Part shown: positions 56,201 to 64,000 of the stretch, piece after piece
Layout: each line of letters opens with the position of its first letter
Position numbering within the stretch: position 1 is the stretch's first letter
NCBI RefSeq assembly: GCF_019112545.1
Contig: NW_025064880.1
Location: 559,337-623,336 of the forward strand
From: Guyanagaster necrorhizus
Taxonomy: Eukaryota; Basidiomycota; Agaricomycetes; Agaricales; Physalacriaceae
Length of the DNA: 64,000 nt
Direction of reading: 5' to 3'
Notes under the pieces: model-generated
What the model was told of the DNA's origin: nothing
What the model saw: the letters and a program-made list of their open reading frames with translations, nothing else
Database searches by the model: none
Translations under genes and position numbers: made by a program

Positions 56201-56786
56201 CTTCGGAACCGGTCCTACGTGCTAGCTCCCTCACGGTTGCATCAATCACATAGTCACCTCCTTCTATTGGACAATAGAGCGCGAGCGTGGGTTCTGTAGG
56301 TGGTCCTTGAGGAGATGCATATACAGCGCGATTCTGCGTTTGTGGATGAAGAGTGATATGCAAATTATTTAGGGCTTCCTCCAGGATTTCTGGTGGAGGC
56401 AAACAGGTTGCACTCATAGGTTCACCATCTGGCAGCTCTGTCGGGGTCCATAGAATATCCAGACCTGGGGGCAGATCGATGGATTCGATGGGTGGAGCTG
56501 GGGCCGCGGTGCTCGTGCTCGTTTTACGCCTAGACGGTCGTTCTGGTTTTTCTGGGGGCGGAGCTTCTGGTGATGGATCCTTTGGAGGTTCCTGTAGCGA
56601 TGAAGGCTCTCCTGGTGACGAAGATGATGAAGACGACGACGACGATAGTAGTCGAGTGCCGGAATTTTGATGTGGAATCCGTTCTTTCGCGTAGGACCGG
56701 ACAAATCGAGGAGTCGAAGATAAATGCAGGCTCTTTACTGTGTTAATGAGAGACCTGGACCTTGGGAGAAGTGATTGGGGCTGCAT
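53241..56786 (-). CDS. Large mitochondrial-type AAA+ ATPase (Msp1/ATAD1-like catalytic domain)
   Basis: Protein of about 1,100 residues with one AAA domain at its C-terminal side. The N-terminus [20 protein letters not shown] is Arg/Ser-rich like a mitochondrial presequence. A region with [20 protein letters not shown] and [12 protein letters not shown] joins by an intron (GTACGTGC to TTGACAAG, near 56090-56143) to [14 protein letters not shown] and a long disordered acidic middle. Thus the ATG at 56037-56039 is internal. The AAA core has Walker A GPPGTGKT, a pore-loop segment [13 protein letters not shown], Walker [13 protein letters not shown], sensor/arginine-finger region [17 protein letters not shown], and FSGSDLKHLCVSAA. 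The tail ends [14 protein letters not shown] and a short Ser-rich end. The core resembles Msp1/ATAD1, but the long N-terminus is unlike those short membrane-anchored enzymes, so function is open. Confidence 0.82.
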
Positions 56787-56954
56787 TCACGTTGACAGCC
56801 GGAGGGAAGCACCGGGAGCACAGATCTCGCTTACTTTCAAAATTTGAAAGCGATCACGTGTTCACACATCTGGAAAAGGTTGAAAAATATGTGTGAAGAT
56901 TGTTCGAGATGAAAGTACATAAATATGACTAGAATCCAGCAGAACGGAATAATA

Positions 56955-57933
56955 TTATGACGTCTTTTCCTGTCTCGCCTTCGCCCTCTCCGCTAAATCA
57001 ACACCCACAAGGATTTTGGATGCTTTCCATAGCTGAACTAGATTGATAATGTTCTTCAGAATACAAACAGGAGCACTCAGCCATGCGATCATTTGTTGAT
57101 AAGTCATTCCGACAAGGAAAGACGGAGTGCTTGGATGAAGCAAAGGTACTATCGGAGTGTCAATCCATTTAACAAGATAAAGTGCAACGTAAAATAACTC
57201 GTTCCCAGCGCAGACGAGGAAGAGTGTGCGCTGCAATATGGTAAGACATACTTTCATGGAAATACAACAATAGGCCGGAACTCACCCTATCATTATAGTA
57301 AAGCCAAAGAATTCGGCTGACATCACTCGTAACCAGCTTATGACTAGAAGAGCCAGTGATTATCGAACTAAGGACGGATATCAAGACTGTGGAATTAAAT
57401 CAAGGTCCCCGGCGTACCTATACATGTGCATATAATGGCTTGAAAAATCCAGTGCTATGAGAAACTGGAACAAGACAGCATAGGTCGGATATGCAGAAGC
57501 CAGATAGCACAGTAGGCATGACGTCGCACATCTATCGTCATCTCAGTACGATTTCAAGCATTCGCACCAAGAACTTACCTATCCGTAACCATGTCCAGGA
57601 CAGCACCAAATTTCGACGACTGGTTCAGCGCACGGGCAGCATAGCCGTCCGCAACATCAAGTATACTTGAAATGCCATACAAGATACTGGAGTAGATGGG
57701 GTGATAGCTCATGTAGTGAAGAGACACGGCCGCGAGAATAACTCTCACGTAGCCTACAGTACCTATGTGTGCGACGCATGGTAAATGTGACATTAAGACG
57801 TACCAATAATGTTGGGCACGAATAGAAACACGTTTTCTGAGTACGTCTGCGCGGTCGCAAGATCAACAGCCGCCTTGGCATCTACGACACTCAAAGGACT
57901 CTTCTTCCGCTTTTGCGAGGCCTTGGGGCTCAT
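56955..57933 (-). CDS. PIS1: CDP-diacylglycerol-inositol 3-phosphatidyltransferase
   Basis: Phosphatidylinositol synthase of the ER membrane, joining CDP-diacylglycerol and inositol. The N-terminus MSPKASQKRKKSPLSVVDAK is hydrophilic, then ENVFLFVPNIIG starts the first membrane segment and GYVRVILAAVSLHYMSYHP the next. The signature DG-x2-AR-x8-G-x3-D-x3-D is complete in the segment from SILDVADGYAARAL to VLDMVTDR. Downstream are CATSCLLCYLASAYPTYAV, FLIALDFSSHYMH and LVTSDVSRILWLYYND, then FLVCAGNELFYVALYLVKW and a C-terminal Lys-rich end. About six exons. Start ATG 57931-57933 because upstream codons lack an ATG. Divergent from asparagine synthetase over 231 bp. Confidence 0.94.
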
Positions 57934-58164
57934 ATTTCCGTGAAGTCTGAGAGCGAGAACCGAGACGTTGTCGTGGAAGGTGGTGGAACGGCCCAAGTAG
58001 GTCAAAAAAGAGGGACAGCAGCAGACCCGGCTACTTGACAAATGCGGATGTGTCAGTATCTTTCACTTAAAGTTTATCCCCTTATCTTATCGTGATGTGA
58101 GTCAGAAATTTCTCAAAATTTAATTTTGTTCCCTGTCTACCACGGAAAAAACAACTCGTATACG

Positions 58165-60488
58165 ATGTGTGGAATCTGTGCAGTCTATGGGCTCGAAAAA
58201 CCGGCGTCGGAGCGAGCACACTTCATCGCACTCTCAAAGCGAATACGCCATCGTGGCCCTGATTGGTCGGGCTGCTTTGTAGGCAAAGAAAGCATCTTGG
58301 TGCACGAACGACTAGCAGTTGTCGGGGTTGGTCAGTAGTCCCTTTGTTTTCGTTGATATTTCGCTCATTGCCTGGCAGATACTGGTGCTCAACCTTTGAC
58401 TAGCCAGGATGGCAAGCTGATCTTGACCGTGAACGGCGAGATCTACAACCATATTGCCTTGCGTTCATCCTTACAACAGGAATACAAATTCAAGACTCAC
58501 TCTGACTGTGAAGTCATCATTCCGCTGGTGATTTTCTTTACCATCCGACCGCAATTTCCTCTGACACTGCTGACAGTATCAAGAGCATGGCAAAGATCTT
58601 TGCAACATGCTGGATGGAATGTTTTCTTTTGTTCTGCTCGACGAATCAGTCACGCCCAGTCGAATCATTGCTTCGCGAGACCCTATCGGTATCACCACGT
58701 TATATCAAGGCTGGAGTTCCAAACGTCCCGGAGCAGTATATTTCGCATCCGAACTCAAAGCCATTGTTGATGAATGCGACAAAATCATTTCGTTTCCTCC
58801 TGGACACGTCTATGATAGTCGCGACGGCACAACGACGCAATACTACCGCCCAACTTGGTGGCATGGAGATGATGAGGGTTACACCGCCACAATCCCATCA
58901 ACACCTGCCGATCTCGCTCTTCTCCGCGAAACTCTGGAAGCTGCGGTACGCAAACGGTTAATGTCCGAAGTCCCATACGGTGTCTTGCTTAGTGGTGGAC
59001 TTGATAGTAGCTTGATTGCTTCCATCGCGGCTAGAGAGACAGAAAAGGTCGCACAAGCCCATTTCGATGCTCGGAAACGGAAACTTGAAGAGACTGTCAG
59101 TGGACCGCCTACGCCGAACGGCTTAGTAACAGAAGAAGGTTTGTCTGGCCCTCAGTATGATACAGTAGTCACTGATTTGCCTCTTCAGCAACGTTAACAT
59201 CATGGCCGCAACTACATTCGTTTTCCATCGGTTTAGAAAACTCTCCTGATCTTCTTGCTGCAAGGAAGGCAGCCCATTTCCTTGGAACTGTGCACCATGA
59301 GTACGTCTTTACCGTCCAAGAAGGTTTAGATGCTATCCCGGAAGTAATCTATCACCTGGAGACCTACGACGTCACCACCGTCCGTGCGAGCACTCCAATG
59401 TATCTATTGAGCCGAAAAATCAAGGCCATGGGCGTCAAAATGGTTCTCAGCGGGGAAGGAAGCGATGAAATTTTGGGAGGTATGTTATGTCTGCCTGCGT
59501 CAGAGTGGTCACTCATACACTCGCCAGGTTATCTCTATTTCCATGCTGCCCCTGACGAGGCCGCGTTCCATCAGGAGAGCGTGCGGCGCGTGAAGAATCT
59601 GCATACTTCTGATTGCCTTCGAGCGAATAAGTCAGTTTATCGTCCCTGCCCATTGATGTGAAACACCTAATACGATCTTCAAGATCGACGATGGCTTGGG
59701 GACTTGAAGCTCGAGTACCTTTCCTCGACAAAGCCTTCCTTGAAGTTGCTATGAACGTTGATCCAAAAGATAAAATGTTCCACAAGGGTACTAGCCAAGA
59801 AGTCGACGAGGATGGGTGTCCAAAGATGGAAAAAGTGCGTCCTTTTCGGTCTGGCAAAGACTGACAGTTGTTAAAAAGTTGTCATGAGTGTTCAGTATAT
59901 CCTTCGGAAAGCATTTGATTGCGCACCAGATGGCAAGGTACGTGCAGCTGGCACGTGCTCAATGTTCCTCAATGCATTTATTTCATCAAGCCTTACCTGC
60001 CCAAATCCATCCTCTGGCGGCAGAAGGAACAATTCTCTGATGGTGTAGGATACTCATGGATCGATGGGTATGCCTGAATCATCCCGATTCTAGCCCTCCC
60101 AAACACTTAGGCGCCTTTTTCTACAGCATGAAAGATCATGCAGCATCTGTCGTTGCCGATGAGGCCTTTTCCAAGCGGACCGAACGTTGGCCAGAAGGCA
60201 CGCCTGACACGAAGGAGGCTTATTACATTCGTGACGTTTTTGATGGTGCATTCTAAGTTACATTTCATCGTAGTGCAATTCTCATCATCATCAGGTCTTT
60301 TCCCGAGCGACGCTGCTGCCAAAACTGCTGTACGGTAAGCTAAACTACTCTTCTTTATTACATGTCTAGACTCAACCAACCCTTGTAGTTGGATACCCCG
60401 TGGCGACTGGGGATGCGCCTCTGATCCATCTGGTCGAAGCGTCAATATCCACAACGCGGCATACGAAAGCACTGAAAGTAGTGATTGA
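58165..60488 (+). CDS. ASN2: Asparagine synthetase (glutamine-hydrolysing)
   Basis: Makes asparagine from aspartate, ATP and glutamine. The start MCGICAVYG puts the catalytic Cys at position 2, exposed after Met removal. Glutaminase landmarks: [33 protein letters not shown]. The synthetase half has the ATP loop [83 protein letters not shown] and [20 protein letters not shown]. It ends in [19 protein letters not shown] and a Ser/Asp tail. About ten exons; a 51-nt intron at about 59140-59190 starts GTTTGTCTGG in the middle of an open frame. All catalytic blocks intact. Stop TGA 60486-60488. Confidence 0.95.
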
Positions 60489-60870
60489 AAGAAGCTCAGA
60501 AGCAGCATAGTGATACAACCCAGGTCTAAGTAAGTGGAGTGATAGAAAAGGAGAGAAATATATATGATAGTTCGTATATTGAGCATGCGGGGTATTTGGC
60601 CGTTGACGATATTACCAGAAAGACAAAGAACTGGGGAAACATATCGTAAGCGTAAACGTCGATATAGCAGAGATGAGAGCGAAAAGCATTCAAAGGAGAA
60701 TTGAGGCAAATACTTATACCCACAACACCGGTATATATAATGTATGAGAGTTTAATAGTAAATGATAAGGATGCAGCGAGGGTGAAGGGTGGGATCGCCG
60801 GAAAATGTGGGAATGTCAGAGTAGGCACGCACAACATAAGAGAGTAGGGAACAAGATGATTATGGGGCCT
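60489..60870. other. 380-bp spacer between convergent genes
   Basis: Lies between the asparagine synthetase stop and the RhoGEF stop. AT-rich with repeated ata motifs near 60560 and 60735; presumably both 3' untranslated regions. No gene seen. Confidence 0.4.
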
Positions 60871-63800
60871 TCAAGCATTATTTAGAGACGGATCTTTCGC
60901 AAGCATCTGACGATATAGGCCTACCCCAGAGTCCTCGGATGGTGCAGGAGACGCTACAGTCTTGGGCTGCACGGTGCTTTTAGAGCTAACAGCGGCACTG
61001 GTCTGTGACGTATTCCGTGCCCTAGTTCGATGCTGCACATTTTTCGTGCTCGCATTCCACTCCGGGCGAGTCACCGTAGATTTCATATCATCATGTCTCC
61101 GTGAAGCGGGCGTCGTCGCCCCCGTTCGTCGACTGGGCGCCCGCGCCGTCGGAGACCCATCTGATACTAATCGCGAGCCAAATTTTGCGTTGGCGGAGGA
61201 TTCACGCCCGTACGAAGGTGCACCCCCTCGTCGTGGGTTCGCCACTGCGAGACGACCCTTAATGACGGGTTTCTGGACCGTCACTTTGTCCGCTCCCCAG
61301 TAAGAAAAGCTCATTTTACTTTTTCGATCTGAGTCGTCCGAGTCCATACCTCCATCTTCATCTTCACGGTCGTCCGGTAGAGGAACGATTCGAGGCTGGT
61401 GCACCTGTGCACGGGTGCGTGCGACACTAGGATAATTATGTAAAGCTTTAAACCAGTCGAGTGAGAAAAACTCACTCCTCCATCGATACAACACCCTCTC
61501 TAGGCTTTGCGACGTCACCGATAGCCCAATTCTCTATCTGTAGATACTACATCAATTATCTTTATTTATCAGAATGCTTTAGAGCAAACAGACAAACCTT
61601 TATAAACTTATACAGATTCCGGGGCTTAGTATGAGAGTTTCGTCTTCCCGTCGTCGCATACTTAGCCTTTCCTTGCATCTCCGGCATACTCGTCGTTCTG
61701 GAATTGGTCGGAGCCGCCAACGGTAGACTGGTTGTTCCCGTCCGCTGGCATTGCAGCACGACGTCATTAAACACTACCAACCACAAATCCTTCTTCCCTG
61801 GACTTCCCAATACGTCGCTCAGCCGCTTGAACGAGCTCTTCCCTCTCACTCCCCCCGGTGGTGGCGACGACGCTTTAAGTGGTAGACCCTGCATTGATGG
61901 TGGACATTGCTTCTCCTCCACCAACACCCTCGAAGGCTTCGGTAGAGCTAACTGCCGTACCTTATCAAGCCCCTCGATCCTAGCGAAGACATCCCTTGTC
62001 TTGTCCCTCTCCTCCTTTTGTATTTTCTCATCTTCTATACTCCTCACAATCGCCTCAACCTCTGCCACCATCTGCAGGGTGCTCTCGTACTCAAACGTAC
62101 TCGGATCTGTATGGAAGAGCAGATTTTGAAAGAGGAGGGGATACTTTAGCAGTCTCTGGAAAGGTTTTGAAAGTGTGATCGCCAGACCAGTTTCGCCTTT
62201 TTCACTAGAGTTCTCCTCGAGCTTTTGGAGGAACTTGCACACTCTGTTCCAATCTGCTACGTCTTGGTTCTTTGGTTTCTTATTCGACACGTTGGATAGT
62301 GCGTTATCAACTTGTCCCAGAGCCCGTTCGAGGTGAAGGACATAAGTCGCGTACCCGTGGAAAATATCCGCCTTCCAAAGACACCGATCAGTAAGTTTGC
62401 ATGGAAGAAATCTGATGGATGAACTCACATTCGAAACAAACACGTCGGCTAACGTCCTTACGAGTGGGTATTGGTCGTCATATCGCTTCTTCAAACTCTC
62501 CGACAGTCGCTTGTGACCATCTAGAACGCCGCTATCGACAACCTCCAGACAAATCCGAAGATCTTCGGGCAACTGATGTGGCGCAATCGCATCACCGAAA
62601 GGGTTACTGCCCGTTTCGCTCTTCTTGAATTTGCGTAACATCCCTGACTTTACCGTGGGGCTTAACGCTTTCGAATGGCTGAGGTGTCGCTCCCGCTCCC
62701 GATCCACTACTATAGATTGCCTGCCTAATGACTGGGTAGACTGATTGGCCCGTGCGGGGGGAGGAAGGGATTGATGAGACCGTGTTGGGAACGGAACCGA
62801 CGTGCCGGGTTTCGCAGCAGTCCTTGTGACCGTAGCACGATAGGGTGAACGGGGATGATTATGTTTTGAAGCCTGGCTTGCTGTGCCGTTCTTCCGCGGG
62901 GTATTGAATGCCCTCCCCATGTGATCGTCTCCCTCATCTTCCTCGTCACTATCTAATGATTCAGTATCGATGTTGGGAGTCCGTGAATGCGCTTCAGCCG
63001 AGGGTGTGGGGGACATGAAGCGCGCCGCAATAGGAGGTAGATGATCAACGGATTCTGTTGGTGAATCGGTGCGGAAGTAGTCATAATCGAGGTTGGGTGT
63101 CGACGCTGCAGATAGCGGGGTATTTGTTGACGGAGCGGAAAAAGGATGCAGAAGGGGGTCAATAAATGTGTCTTTCATTTTCACCAGTTCTTGGACGTAT
63201 CTACAATGCATTTGGTAAACAGAAACTTAAGGAAGATTTCTGGGACGCACCTTTCCTCACTGGAAATAATTTCAAACAATACCTCTTGGCGCGTGCGTTC
63301 TCTCGAACCGAGGTTGGATACAAGATCTTCTTCTGTAACCTCACTCCAAGAAGCCGCAGCGAGAATTCTGCTCCCACTAGTGTTCTCCGTCATCTGGGAA
63401 TATGGCGAGGTGGACCTGAGCGATGGGGCTGAGGCGTCAGGTCTCTGAAGATATGGGGAAATGGCGCGAGTGGAAGCAGCCTTTCCCTTGCCCAAGGAGC
63501 CTAGATCGGTTTTGGACGACGAGGCACCTGAGGGAGTAGGGCCTCGTGGCTCTTTGTGGGTAGCCTGGAATCGTGATACGTTCGTCTTGATGGGAGTTGA
63601 AAGGGGGGCTGCTAGAGGTGACTCAGGGAGAGGGCGATCAAAGTTGGCAGGCGTTGGTGGAGGCGAGATGAAAGCAACCTTTTTCTGCACCTCCGACCCT
63701 GTAGCTGTACACACGCTACCGTTGGCATATCCCGATCCGTTCTGCTTCCTCTGACTGCGACCCAAATTGTCGAGATCCTGGCGTGGAGAAACGGCGCGAA

Positions 63801-64000
63801 CGGGCAAGTCGGGAAGAGGGTCCTCAGCACGCGAGGGGGTGGGAGAAGTCACGGAAGGCGTCGGCGTCGTTGAGGTCGTCGGTGAAGGGTCGTCGTTGGG
63901 ATGTCGGGGAGGGAGATGGGACGAGAAATGGTCTGGAACAAGTTCGGGAAGCGGCTTGAAATTGGCGTAGGAAGTCGGGGTATTAGAGGCTGTCCTCTGG
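60871..64000 (-). CDS. Rho guanine-nucleotide exchange factor (DH domain), 5' end cut
   Basis: Activator of a Rho-family GTPase (Rho1 or Cdc42 class). The frame is open to the right edge (PLPELVPDHFSSHLPP and a Thr/Pro-rich stretch) with no start codon, so the N-terminus is missing. Parts in order: Ser/Pro-rich disordered head; start of the DH domain at RTRQEVLFEIISSEERYVQE and LVKMKDTFIDPLL; a long disordered insertion with an acidic patch (DSDEEDEGDD) inside the DH domain; DH continuation HGYATYVLHLERALGQVDNA, WNRVCKFLQKLEENSSEKG and the hallmark LSKPFQRLLKYPLLFQNLL; then a PH-like segment KKDLWLVVFNDVVLQCQRTG and YKFIK, and a basic, Ser-rich tail ending LAKDPSLNNA. Introns near 63160-63250, 62375-62430 and 61440-61610. 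Confidence 0.88.

Overview
The window looks like nuclear DNA of a filamentous basidiomycete, most likely an Agaricomycete. Genes are broken by many short introns (about 47-75 nt, GT...AG, CTRAY-like branch points). They are packed tightly on both strands and are a fungal-specific mixture: a Zn2Cys6 factor, Shr3, Sec66, a serine-type CDP-alcohol phosphatidyltransferase and Gyp7. Nothing looks bacterial or viral, and I saw no tRNA, rRNA or CRISPR. Gene models below were spliced by eye from reading frame and family similarity, so exon edges are approximate unless positions are stated.

Layout. Left arm (1-18.5 kb): Gyp7-type Rab GAP (cut by the left edge), ribosomal protein S21, AlkB-like dioxygenase, Shr3-type permease chaperone, LETM1/Mdm38, a mitochondrial RsfS/Atp25-like protein, a small unknown protein, an SPF45-like splicing factor, succinate dehydrogenase flavoprotein, a TBC1D5-like Rab GAP and a Zn2Cys6 transcription factor. 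Middle (18.5-27.3 kb): a gene-poor stretch with eroded reading frames and relic-looking introns surrounds one secreted PhoD-type phosphatase gene, which appears to use two GC-AG introns. Right arm (27.3-64 kb): cytosolic Hsp70 with heat-shock-type promoter signals, PP2A B56 subunit, an unrecognised fungal protein, citrate synthase, Sec66, a USP7/Ubp15 deubiquitinase, a very large disordered protein, primase large subunit, phosphatidylserine synthase, Nse1, a large mitochondrial-type AAA ATPase, phosphatidylinositol synthase, asparagine synthetase, and a RhoGEF running off the right edge.

Most genes are single-copy housekeeping genes and there is no biosynthetic cluster. Loose themes are mitochondrial function (LETM1, Atp25-like, Sdh1, citrate synthase, AAA ATPase), Rab/Rho regulation (two TBC GAPs, one RhoGEF), ER membrane biology (Shr3, Sec66, phosphatidylserine and phosphatidylinositol synthases) and chromosome maintenance (AlkB, Pri2, Nse1). 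Several pairs are divergent from 110-230 bp spacers that must hold both promoters. I do not see a clearly new multi-gene system. The least explained items are the eroded island, the unknown protein at 32.9-34.2 kb, and the 5-kb disordered protein gene at 43-48 kb.
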